13,647 nt of DNA from Acidobacteriota bacterium. GTDB taxonomy: Bacteria; Acidobacteriota; Terriglobia; Terriglobales; Acidobacteriaceae. The notes under the pieces were generated by a model. The model ran no database searches and was not told where the DNA came from. It saw only the letters and a program-made list of their open reading frames with translations. A program made the translations under genes and the position numbers. Shown here in pieces: positions 1 through 7,067 of the stretch; within the stretch, counting starts at the first letter, position 1, and the number at the start of each line of letters is the position of its first letter. The stretch lies in the NCBI GenBank assembly GCA_021781255.1, contig JAJXXG010000030.1, forward strand, positions 1 to 13,647, given 5' to 3'.

Positions 1-2
1 TG

Positions 3-71
3 CTGCAAGCCTATAAAGCCCTACTCCACCAATATCGACAAATCGCCGCGACCTTACTCTTCATCCCATAA
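3..71 (+). CDS. Possible C-terminal fragment of a rightward gene cut by the window edge
   Basis: The third forward frame is open from the window edge to a TAA at 69-71 and reads LQAYKALLHQYRQIAATLLF followed by IP. The composition, with Leu, Tyr, Gln and Ala alternating, resembles the end of an alpha-helical protein, but 22 codons are too few to name a family. It would converge on the large receptor gene, with the terminator at 81-111 in the gap. It could equally be a chance open frame; the sequence left of the window is needed to decide. Confidence 0.25.
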   Translation: MQAYKALLHQYRQIAATLLFIP

Positions 72-80
72 ACCGACAGC

Positions 81-111
81 AAAAAACAAACCCCACCAAA
101 AAATGATGGGG
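81..111 (-). terminator. Rho-independent terminator of the 170-4390 receptor gene
   Basis: Read on the minus strand, the arms CCCCATCA and TGGTGGGG (104-111 and 91-98) form an 8-bp stem with one U-G wobble around a five-base all-T loop. The stem is followed at once by a T-rich tail (81-90, TTTGTTTTTT). This is the classical intrinsic-terminator arrangement, 59 bases past the receptor stop codon. Confidence 0.75.
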
Positions 112-127
112 TTCGTCAGCAGTCTGA

Positions 128-146
128 GGCCGGCAAAGAGCCGGCC
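128..146. other. Perfect 7-bp GC hairpin in the receptor 3' UTR
   Basis: GGCCGGC (128-134) and GCCGGCC (140-146) form a perfect stem around the five-base loop AAAGA. No T-tract follows on either strand, so it is not a terminator itself. It lies between the receptor stop codon and the true terminator at 81-111, and may protect the mRNA 3' end or act on a transcript arriving from the left. Confidence 0.5.
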
Positions 147-169
147 CTCCGGTTGAAGCAACGTTGGTC

Positions 170-3100
170 TTAATAGGTGAAATGGAAGCCCATCGTAATC
201 ATGCGATTGCTGCCGATGGTGTTGTAGACAGAGCCGAAGTTGGTGGCGTTGTTGAGGCAGCCGCCGGGAAGGGCGTTTGCTGCAAGGCAACTCTGGGTGC
301 CGATCGGAACGTACGTGGGAATGGTAAGGCTCGCTCCCGATCCGGTGGAATAGGGAATCTGATCGAGATTGGCCAGGGCGGACTGCTGATCCGCAGGGCT
401 GGGACTGGTGACGATCTGGCCGTAGTTGACGTAATAGGCCTGCGGGTTGAAGCAGTTGCCGCCGGCTGCGATTGCGGAATTCGAGCAGGCATTGTTTTGG
501 CGAATCTGGCCCTGATTCATCGGAACATCGAGGCTGGTGGTGTTGGTGATGTTGAAGACATTGAATTCGTACTGGAGGCTGAACCTCTCAGTGAATTTGA
601 ACTGTTTGCGCAATGAAAGATTGAGTTGCTCTTGCGCCGATTGGCGGAAGATGTTGCGTTGTGGAGGGGCGAAGTCTGTTTCATAGATATCCTGGGGATC
701 GGTTCCCGTGGAGACGGGAATGCCATTCGTGCCCGGCTTCAGGTAGTTGATGGAGACCTGAGTGGGATCGAGGGCCGGAATGTAGGAGCCACCGGTTCCG
801 CGGGTGTCACCCTTATTTCCCGTCATCGCCGATTTTGGGTTGGAGGGATTCTTGATCCCGAGGATGGGATTCATGAGCGTGGGGAAATCACCAAAGGTGA
901 TGCTGCCGACGGCGCCGTAGAACTCATACAGCGAATACGGCTGGCCGCTTTGCAGAATCGCTGTTCCGTTCAGGTTCCAGTCGTTGACGAACTGGGCAAC
1001 GAGCGAATGCGCCTTGGCCACATTGGGCACCGAGACCTGGAAATATGCGGAGAAGACATGGGTGCGGTCGAAGTCCGACGACGCCCAGGAGTTGCGCAGA
1101 TTGTTGGGATTGCCGCCTGTAAAGAACAGGCCCAGGTCGCTTTGTTCGTCGAGGGTATGGCTCCAGGTGTAGCTGGCGCCCACCATGTAGTTATGCGAGA
1201 GGCGTTTGTCGACGTGGAGTTGAAGGCCGTCGTAGGCTGAGTTGCCGGCGGTTTTATAGTACGAGGCATTGGGGCTGAAGCCAATGAAAGGCGTGCGGAA
1301 GTCGGTGTTGCCGCCATCCTCGGTGTTCCAGGGCTCACCGGCAATGGGGGCGTAATCGCAGTAAGAATCGGCGCATTCGTTCTGGTTGAGGACCTCGAAG
1401 CCGTAGCTTGCAGTCTGTCCCCAGACGGGGTTGGTGGGGGTAGCGATCTCCGGCGTGTTGAGCGGAATCGGCACAACGGCGTGGCGGCCCCGGTTGCCCA
1501 CGTAGCCAATGTCGATCACCATGTCGCTAGTCGGCTGCCACTGGATGTCGAGAGAATAGTTGATGGTGTAAGGGAGCACGTTGGTTCTGGCGTAGGTGCC
1601 AAAATTGAGGGCATACGGACAGGCTGTGTAGTCTTCCTGATTCTGCACGCCGCCGCAATTGGGTCCGAATCTCGAGTCGAATCCGGAAGGGGTGCCGGTA
1701 TACGCGTCGAGAACGTCCTGGAGCGCTATGTTGATGTTGCTGGGATCGGCACTCGGAGCGAGATAAGCTGGATTGCCGGGTGTAAGGCCCAGAAGCGTAC
1801 TTTGCGCTGAATTGAAGGCATTGCCCATGGGATCTGCCAGCGATTTGCCCTGGCCGGTAACGAAAGTCGCTAGCGGTGCAGACTCGGTGACGCCGAAGGG
1901 CCCTCCGTAGCCCGAGCCGGCAGGCTGGGACAGGTAGACGAAGTACTCACCGCGGTCGAAGTACATGCCGCCCGCGCCGCGAACTACGAAGTTGCTATGG
2001 CTGCGAAGCGGTGACCAGGCAAAACCGAGACGTGGCGAGACGCCCCACTGGCGTCCGGTCAATGTGGAAGCGCTGACGCCCGCGGTGGGTTTCTCCTTGT
2101 TGTTGCCGGCGATGATGAAGCCTGCGTTGTTCACGGTCCAGGGCTGATTGGGAATGGCGGTCGTGCCGGACACGCTATACAGTTTGGGATCGAAATTGAA
2201 GAAGTTGCCGTACTTTTCGGTCATGCCGCCGTGGTAGTCGTAACGCACGCCGAAAGTGAGGCTGAGGTTGTGCTTGATCTGCCACTTGTCCTGCAGATAG
2301 GTGGCGATTTCGTTGGTGCGATAGTAACGATTGGCGTTGTTCTTTCCGGTCGCGGGATCGATGGTTTCGAGAACGTTCGAACTTCTCACTTTGCCTTGAA
2401 GGAAGTTGGTAAAGCTCGAGGTCGTAATCTGTTCGATTCCGTTGCGGTTGTTTTCGATGTTCAACTGCGTGTAGCTGTAGCCGCCGCCGGCGACGATGGT
2501 GTGGCTCCCTTTCACCCAAATAACGTTTGTCGAGGGATTGAGCCGGTTTTGATAGAAGCCCATGTCGGCGAAGGAGCTGAAAGGACCGACTTTGACGCCC
2601 GGAGAGTCGAGCTGGTTGCTGGGGAATCCTCTGAGCAGTAATCCGGGCAAGCCGCCGTTGAGGAATGGGCCGTTGCCATCGGCACCACTTGCAACCGAGC
2701 CTGTGGGGATCTTTGTAGACCCGTTGATTCCGAAGTTTGCCGGTCCGTTGGGATTGGTGAGCGTCTGCTCGTAGCTGGAGTATCCAGACTGGCGGTAGAA
2801 GCCGAGGCGCTGTTCCCAGTTGAAGTGCGGGTTGACTTCGATGGTGTTGTCGATGGCCTCGACCTGCGAGCCGTTGTATTCGGTGACGGGGAAACCGCCG
2901 GTCTGGGAGAAGTCGTAAGGCAGCGTGACGGGATCGCGCTGGTAGTAGTACTTGGTGGAGATTCGGTCCTTCGGAGTGATCTGCCAGTCGATGTTGCCAT
3001 TCGCCTGATCGGAGGTCATCACGGAGTTGCCGAAGAGGGTGACGTTGGGAACGCTGTACTGGTAGGGATTGTTGTTCTGCGCGGAGGGAATCAGAAAGCT

Positions 3101-4390
3101 TCCGTCGGGCAGCTTGGCGTTCATGAGAGCCGCGGCGATGGGATCGATGGCCTTTGTAAAGGTGCCGCCGCCCTGGTAGCTTACCGCGGCGGCGTCGAGA
3201 CCTGCTGTGCTGCGATCGTCGGTGAGACCGGGAGGCACGGTCATCTGCGAGATACCGGTAGACTGGTCGGTGCTGGACATGTGCTGGTAGGAGGCAAAAA
3301 AGAACACCTTGTCTTTCCAGATGGGCCCGCCCATGGTGCCGCCGGTGGTCCAGCGATTCAAGTAAGGGTAGAGCAGCGCCGCCGGGAAGGCGCCGACACC
3401 TTGCCGGCTGAGCTGGTATTGCTGGTTAAAGAAGTAGGGTGACGCATTCCAGGCGCCGTCGGCGAAGTTTCCGTAGACCTGGCCGTGGAGGCTGTTGGTG
3501 CCGGACTGGGTGTTGACGTCGATCTGGGCACCAGCGGTGGCGCCCTGCTCGGCGTCGTACATGGAAGTGTTGACGCGGAGTTCAGTGATGGTCTCCGGCG
3601 GAGGGGAAGGCAGGCTGTTGCCGATGGAGCCGTAGGGCGAGGCGCCTTCGAGCGATGCGCCGCCGATGGGCGCCGCGCCGGCCGAGGAGGAGCTCGAAGT
3701 GCTGCCGGCACCAATGTTGAAGTTGAACCGCTGCGATGTGAGACCGCTGGAGGTCATGCCGTTGAAGATGTTGGTGACGTCGACGCCGTTGACCTGCATG
3801 GTATTGGAAGTGGCGCGCTGTCCGTTAGCCTGAATGTTCTGGTTGCCGAGGCCGGAATTTGAGTTGAGGCCGCTGAGCAGTTCCGCGCTGGCGCCCTGCG
3901 TGAGAACGGCCAACTGGGTGAAGCTGCCCGTGGCCAGCGGCGTTGCGGCAATCTGCTCGCTGTCCATTGTGGAGCCGACTGTGGCGTCGGTGGCGTTGAT
4001 CATCGGGTTGGCCGTGACCTCGACGGTCTCGGCGATCTTGCCAATTTTCAACGAAACATCGACCGTGGTGGCCTGAGCTTCACGAACGAAGATGTGAGTC
4101 ACGTGCTCACTCTGGAACCCTTCGTGGCTGACTATGACCTCATAAGTCCCGACGGGCAGATTGAAGATCTGGAAGAAACCGGTCTTCTGCGTCGTTGTGG
4201 TTGCGGTGTAGTTGATGTCTGCATCCACGGCTTTGACGGTAGCACCGGGTATGGCAGCGCCCGTGGGATCGAGGACTGTGCCGTTGACGGAGCCCAGGGT
4301 TTGTTGAGCAAAGCCGGGTAATGCACAACACAGAGCAAGAGTGAGAAGCGCCAGGAAGCAATGCCCCAGGCGAATTCGCTGGTATGTCAT
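170..4390 (-). CDS. Large Oar-like TonB-dependent outer-membrane receptor, substrate unknown
   Basis: The 1406-residue protein begins with a signal peptide (about 1-28, hydrophobic core LALLTLALCCALPGFA, cleavage after GFA). A carboxypeptidase-regulatory-like beta-sandwich follows (about 31-118), then a TonB-box-like ETVEVTANP (121-129), a plug-like region (about 135-300) containing VNGVDV and a Ser/Gly/Ala-rich stretch (226-250), and a very long beta-barrel ending in aromatic FHFTY. This order is typical of the Oar/SusC-like receptors expanded in Acidobacteriota, which are thought to import large ligands such as oligosaccharides. Start: the frame stays open for 135 codons further upstream, but ATG 4390 has GGAGGG five bases before it and opens directly on the signal peptide. 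The mature protein has eight cysteines, in four close pairs. No substrate can be assigned. It ends at the terminator at 81-111. Confidence 0.88.
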   Translation of the reverse strand: MTYQRIRLGHCFLALLTLALCCALPGFAQQTLGSVNGTVLDPTGAAIPGATVKAVDADINYTATTTTQKTGFFQIFNLPVGTYEVIVSHEGFQSEHVTHIFVREAQATTVDVSLKIGKIAETVEVTANPMINATDATVGSTMDSEQIAATPLATGSFTQLAVLTQGASAELLSGLNSNSGLGNQNIQANGQRATSNTMQVNGVDVTNIFNGMTSSGLTSQRFNFNIGAGSTSSSSSAGAAPIGGASLEGASPYGSIGNSLPSPPPETITELRVNTSMYDAEQGATAGAQIDVNTQSGTNSLHGQVYGNFADGAWNASPYFFNQQYQLSRQGVGAFPAALLYPYLNRWTTGGTMGGPIWKDKVFFFASYQHMSSTDQSTGISQMTVPPGLTDDRSTAGLDAAAVSYQGGGTFTKAIDPIAAALMNAKLPDGSFLIPSAQNNNPYQYSVPNVTLFGNSVMTSDQANGNIDWQITPKDRISTKYYYQRDPVTLPYDFSQTGGFPVTEYNGSQVEAIDNTIEVNPHFNWEQRLGFYRQSGYSSYEQTLTNPNGPANFGINGSTKIPTGSVASGADGNGPFLNGGLPGLLLRGFPSNQLDSPGVKVGPFSSFADMGFYQNRLNPSTNVIWVKGSHTIVAGGGYSYTQLNIENNRNGIEQITTSSFTNFLQGKVRSSNVLETIDPATGKNNANRYYRTNEIATYLQDKWQIKHNLSLTFGVRYDYHGGMTEKYGNFFNFDPKLYSVSGTTAIPNQPWTVNNAGFIIAGNNKEKPTAGVSASTLTGRQWGVSPRLGFAWSPLRSHSNFVVRGAGGMYFDRGEYFVYLSQPAGSGYGGPFGVTESAPLATFVTGQGKSLADPMGNAFNSAQSTLLGLTPGNPAYLAPSADPSNINIALQDVLDAYTGTPSGFDSRFGPNCGGVQNQEDYTACPYALNFGTYARTNVLPYTINYSLDIQWQPTSDMVIDIGYVGNRGRHAVVPIPLNTPEIATPTNPVWGQTASYGFEVLNQNECADSYCDYAPIAGEPWNTEDGGNTDFRTPFIGFSPNASYYKTAGNSAYDGLQLHVDKRLSHNYMVGASYTWSHTLDEQSDLGLFFTGGNPNNLRNSWASSDFDRTHVFSAYFQVSVPNVAKAHSLVAQFVNDWNLNGTAILQSGQPYSLYEFYGAVGSITFGDFPTLMNPILGIKNPSNPKSAMTGNKGDTRGTGGSYIPALDPTQVSINYLKPGTNGIPVSTGTDPQDIYETDFAPPQRNIFRQSAQEQLNLSLRKQFKFTERFSLQYEFNVFNITNTTSLDVPMNQGQIRQNNACSNSAIAAGGNCFNPQAYYVNYGQIVTSPSPADQQSALANLDQIPYSTGSGASLTIPTYVPIGTQSCLAANALPGGCLNNATNFGSVYNTIGSNRMITMGFHFTY

Positions 4391-4415
4391 AACTGCCCTC
4401 CGAAGTTGTGGTTTG

Positions 4416-4440
4416 CGTTCAAGAGAATACTGTGTGAACG
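4416..4440. promoter_or_regulatory. Inverted repeat just upstream of the receptor start
   Basis: CGTTCA (4416-4421) and TGAACG (4435-4440) are perfect inverted arms separated by 13 bases, 26-50 bases before the receptor ATG. It could be a regulator site or a leader hairpin near the ribosome-binding site. Six-base arms are short enough for chance. Confidence 0.25.
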
Positions 4441-4958
4441 ACGAACGCCGCCTGCGACGCAAAGAAGCTGCAGAGACGTCAGAGTGCCATCCGCGGAAAA
4501 GAATCGGCAGAAACGAGACCACGAGAAACGCGAGAAGCGCTTTGAGAGGCTCGAATGCCGCGAAATCCCCAGGTGGCAAGCTTACAAACCTTCGATGAAA
4601 TCGCGATGAAAGCGCGTGAACAAGGGGCCGGCGATCGGGGCCGCGACGGGATAAACCGCGACAGGCGAAGAGGTTTGCCTGGCGATTCGATGGAGAAAAT
4701 CGGAAGCCAAGCGTCCGGTGCCGAAGATCTGCTTTCATGCGCTCACGCAAATGCAATGCGCTCAAGAAACACGAATGCCCGGGAAGTGCTGCCAACGGGC
4801 TGATATCAGCGAGAAGGATACTTACAGTTCCTTACCGCTTTCGTTTCCTACAGCCAGCGTGTGTATGCATCCCGGTTGCTCTTGGGTTGCGCAAAAGGCG
4901 CGCACTCAAGGTCTCTGAATGTGGAGCCAAATGGTACAGAATTCTTTCAAGACTGCTC

Positions 4959-4987
4959 ATTCTAGGACAGTAATCGATGATTTCCAA
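4959..4987 (-). promoter_or_regulatory. Candidate sigma70-type promoter for the large receptor
   Basis: On the minus strand, -35 TTGGAA (4982-4987) and -10 TAGAAT (4959-4964) are separated by exactly 17 bases. The -10 matches the consensus at five of six positions and the -35 at four of six. Transcription would start near 4952, about 560 bases before the receptor ATG, making an unusually long leader or including a separate small RNA. Confidence 0.45.
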
Positions 4988-5185
4988 GGGGGAAATGCAA
5001 GAATAAAGTTCGATTTTCATCATGAACCAGGCTGTTTTGCGGCAGTTTTGTGGAAAAAGAGGCGAAAACAGGGCAACAGGGGCCATGGAACAGGGGCGCC
5101 CGGTTCCCCGTTATGCCCGGCGCAGCTTCAATCGAGAGCCTGTTATTGACTTTCGCGTGGCAGGCAAGAGGGTTAATAACCGGCT

Positions 5186-6808
5186 CTAGCCTCGCTCGAT
5201 CGATCCGGAGTTGCGCAGGATACGTCTGATTTTCTTGGGAGAGATTGAGAGCCGCGTTGCAACCCTCGAGATCTTTCTGCCCTCCCGCATCCACACCTTG
5301 GGAATCACAATCTCTGCGAACTCCTCGGTGACCTGCTGGAACGTCTTGTTGCCGAGCATCCCTTCAGACCATGCGCGCAATGTGTCGTTAATACCTGAGG
5401 CCCGCATAATGCGCGATTTCAAATCTGAAAGATCCTCTACTATGTGGTCGTTATCTCCTGAGCCGATCAGGCCCGTTGCTTCGCCGGCGCGCTTGCGGGC
5501 TTCTTCCCAATCCTGAAAAAAATCATTTGCCGCAGTCAAGCCACGCGCGATACACGCGTTCGCCAGCAGGTGAAGGTTCTGGGTGGCATAGGCCAGCGTC
5601 AAAGCCTCCTCGCTGTATTCACGCGCGCGATTGGCGTGCACAGTCACGTCTGCGTCTTCCCCGGTTTGCTCTTCCACGTGCGCATTCTCAATGGATGCTT
5701 CCAGAATGCGGGCACGCGCCATCAGAATCTTGTCGCCCAACTCCTGTCCAATGCGGTATGCCTCGGCAGCCTCAAGTGAGGCCTTATCGATGTCACCCCG
5801 ATCGAGGTAAAGGTTGCCGAGGTTGAGCGTGACGTTTCCGATGCCAACCCGGTAGCGATGGAGATCATAAATCTCCCGCGCACGATTCAGATTTTCAAGC
5901 GCCTCCTGCGACAGTTCCTGGTAGCCCAGCCGCAACGATTCTCCTGATATTGCCGCGGCCCTCGATGCGCCCGGCCGCGATCGCCCGGCGTGAGCCTGCC
6001 GGTCGATCCGTTTACGAGTCTGCAGCGCCAGCAGGCGCCGGACATAGGCAGCGTTGACCAGTGTTCTCCCCAAATTCAGGTGGTTGGCATTGCGCCGCGC
6101 ATACAGTTTCATTGCGCTCGTAAAGTATTCCAGCGCCTTCGTGTACTCGCCCAGGCGCCGTACGATCCGGCCTCGCGCCGATTCGATGTTTCCCCTGGCC
6201 ACGTAGTGATCGGTGTTCTTCAGAACGGATTCCGCTTTGGAGAGAATCTGCAGCGCATCCCGCGTCATGCCTTTTTGAAAAATCAGCCAGCTCTCCTGCA
6301 CCTGAATGATGGCAGTAAACATCCGGTCGCCTTCGGCCTGCGCCAATTCTCGCGCGCGAACGATATGCGAAAGCGCTGCTTCGTATTCGCCTTTTTTCCG
6401 GTGAGCGCGCCCTTTCCAGAAATGGGCCAATGCCAGAGTCGGGTCTTTGCCAAGATCGTTCAGCGGCTTCAAAACAAAATCGAGCGCCTCAATGCACTTG
6501 CTGCTTTCACCGCTGGCCAGCGCGCAGTAGGCTTCAGCCATGCGCAACTGCAAATAGTCCTCCAGCTTGAGCTTTCTTCTGTGAGCCGGCTTGAATTGCG
6601 CGAGCAGGGGAGCCAGAAACTGGTAGTCGCGATACCCGAGGTCAATCCATCGCGCCAGAAGCAGCATTAGCCGAGCAGAGTTCGGCGTATCGGGCCCGAT
6701 CCTCTGCAACTCTGACTGGACCGAATCAAGCATGACAATGCCATGCCGGATTTGGCGCTGATGCAAGGCCATGCTCAATTCCCCGGCAAATTGTTTTGTG
6801 AGAGGCAT
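5186..6808 (-). CDS. TPR protein with C-terminal Fis-type helix-turn-helix; candidate regulator of the divergent aceAB operon
   Basis: This is a 540-residue soluble protein with no signal peptide or membrane segment. Most of it is alpha-helical tetratricopeptide repeats; clear units lie near 126-160 (KGRAHRKKGEYEAALSH), 204-238 (ARGRIVRRLGEYTKALEYF) and 323-358 (LNLGNLYLDRGDIDKAS). A basic, Gly/Ala-rich linker (about 263-292) splits the repeats into two blocks. The last 35 residues (about 505-535) contain EGRKISRVATRLSISPKKIR, which follows the Fis-type HTH pattern (small residue, AA/VA, L-x-I-S, basic recognition helix, I-L). There is no receiver, AAA+ or nucleotide-binding domain, so the TPR array probably senses a ligand or protein partner. 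Start ATG 6808 has GAGGA eight bases upstream. Divergence from aceA suggests control of that operon and of itself. The role is inference; the domains are seen. Confidence 0.82.
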   Translation of the reverse strand: MPLTKQFAGELSMALHQRQIRHGIVMLDSVQSELQRIGPDTPNSARLMLLLARWIDLGYRDYQFLAPLLAQFKPAHRRKLKLEDYLQLRMAEAYCALASGESSKCIEALDFVLKPLNDLGKDPTLALAHFWKGRAHRKKGEYEAALSHIVRARELAQAEGDRMFTAIIQVQESWLIFQKGMTRDALQILSKAESVLKNTDHYVARGNIESARGRIVRRLGEYTKALEYFTSAMKLYARRNANHLNLGRTLVNAAYVRRLLALQTRKRIDRQAHAGRSRPGASRAAAISGESLRLGYQELSQEALENLNRAREIYDLHRYRVGIGNVTLNLGNLYLDRGDIDKASLEAAEAYRIGQELGDKILMARARILEASIENAHVEEQTGEDADVTVHANRAREYSEEALTLAYATQNLHLLANACIARGLTAANDFFQDWEEARKRAGEATGLIGSGDNDHIVEDLSDLKSRIMRASGINDTLRAWSEGMLGNKTFQQVTEEFAEIVIPKVWMREGRKISRVATRLSISPKKIRRILRNSGSIERG

Positions 6809-6823
6809 TGCGGCAATCCTCGG

Positions 6824-6840
6824 CGATTTGGCCCGAATCG
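6824..6840. promoter_or_regulatory. Inverted repeat upstream of the TPR/HTH ribosome-binding site
   Basis: CGATT (6824-6828) and AATCG (6836-6840) are perfect five-base arms around seven bases, just upstream of the regulator's Shine-Dalgarno sequence. The octamer GATTTGGC (6825-6832) recurs at 6880-6887 beside the larger palindrome. The shared octamer suggests two sites for one protein, possibly for autoregulation. Confidence 0.25.
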
Positions 6841-6881
6841 GTCGATATTCATATCAAGTCTAAATGAGCCGGGTGGAATGA

Positions 6882-6900
6882 TTTGGCGAATTTTGCCTAA
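6882..6900. promoter_or_regulatory. 19-bp palindromic operator candidate between the TPR/HTH gene and aceA
   Basis: TTTGGCGAATTTTGCCTAA is symmetric about 6891, with seven of nine base pairs matched in the pattern TT-n-GGC-n-AA-n-TT-n-GCC-n-AA. It lies 74-92 bases upstream of the regulator ATG and about 170 upstream of the aceA ATG. That is a plausible place for a dimeric DNA-binding protein serving either divergent gene. Confidence 0.4.
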
Positions 6901-6960
6901 AAGCAGGGTGAGACAAGCTCTTTGCAGACGAGGGTCCAGCCAGGGCAATTATGCCCACTC

Positions 6961-6973
6961 GTCCGATTCGGAC
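6961..6973. promoter_or_regulatory. Perfect 13-bp palindrome next to the aceAB promoter
   Basis: GTCCGATTCGGAC has perfect six-base arms around a single central T. It ends nine bases before the candidate -35 element of aceA, where an activator or a repressor would be expected to bind. Confidence 0.45.
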
Positions 6974-6982
6974 TACTTCATC

Positions 6983-7011
6983 TTGCGTTTGAACCGGCGA
7001 TGCGATTTACT
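6983..7011 (+). promoter_or_regulatory. Candidate aceAB promoter
   Basis: -35 TTGCGT (6983-6988) and -10 TTTACT (7006-7011) are 17 bases apart. Each hexamer is only a partial match to sigma70 consensus (three and four of six). A weak core promoter fits an operon that needs an activator, and the palindrome at 6961-6973 sits just upstream. The predicted start is near 7018, leaving a 5' UTR of about 50 bases. Confidence 0.35.
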
Positions 7012-7021
7012 TTCAAGTAAC

Positions 7022-7044
7022 GCGATGCCGCAAAGTGGCATCGC
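7022..7044 (+). promoter_or_regulatory. Perfect 8-bp stem-loop in the aceA 5' UTR
   Basis: GCGATGCC (7022-7029) and GGCATCGC (7037-7044) are perfect inverted arms around the loop GCAAAGT, 12 bases before the AGGAGG ribosome-binding site. If the promoter at 6983-7011 is right, this hairpin forms almost the extreme 5' end of the mRNA. There it could protect the message from decay or bind a regulator. No T-tract follows, so it is not an attenuator terminator. Confidence 0.55.
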
Positions 7045-7067
7045 ACTCGATCCCCGAGGAGGCCAAG

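Larger units (their letters stand above)
4391..5185. other. Long intergenic region: receptor leader, no convincing gene
   Basis: This holds 795 bases between the receptor start and the end of the TPR/HTH gene. Open frames exist on both strands, including the upstream extension of the receptor frame, but none has a ribosome-binding site plus sensible composition. What can be seen is a sigma70-like promoter at 4959-4987, an inverted repeat CGTTCA-N13-TGAACG at 4416-4440, the direct repeat ATGCGCTCA at 4737-4745 and 4756-4764, and three AACAGGG-type repeats at 5067-5097. I see no clear terminator for the TPR/HTH gene, only weak GC-rich hairpin potential near 5085-5115. Confidence 0.5.

Noticed and set aside
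4391..4795. Upstream extension of the large receptor frame by 135 codons
   Set aside because: The extra residues are Arg-rich and non-homologous in appearance, would bury the signal peptide inside the protein, and lack a ribosome-binding site. ATG 4390 has a strong one.
4804..4831. Extracytoplasmic sigma-factor promoter (GGAACT with a TGATA-like -10) upstream of the receptor
   Set aside because: Only the -35 resembles the motif and the -10 is poor; the 4959-4987 pair is a better match.
7035..7067. GTG start adding 11 residues to isocitrate lyase
   Set aside because: The GTG is within the 5' UTR hairpin and has no Shine-Dalgarno sequence, unlike ATG 7068.
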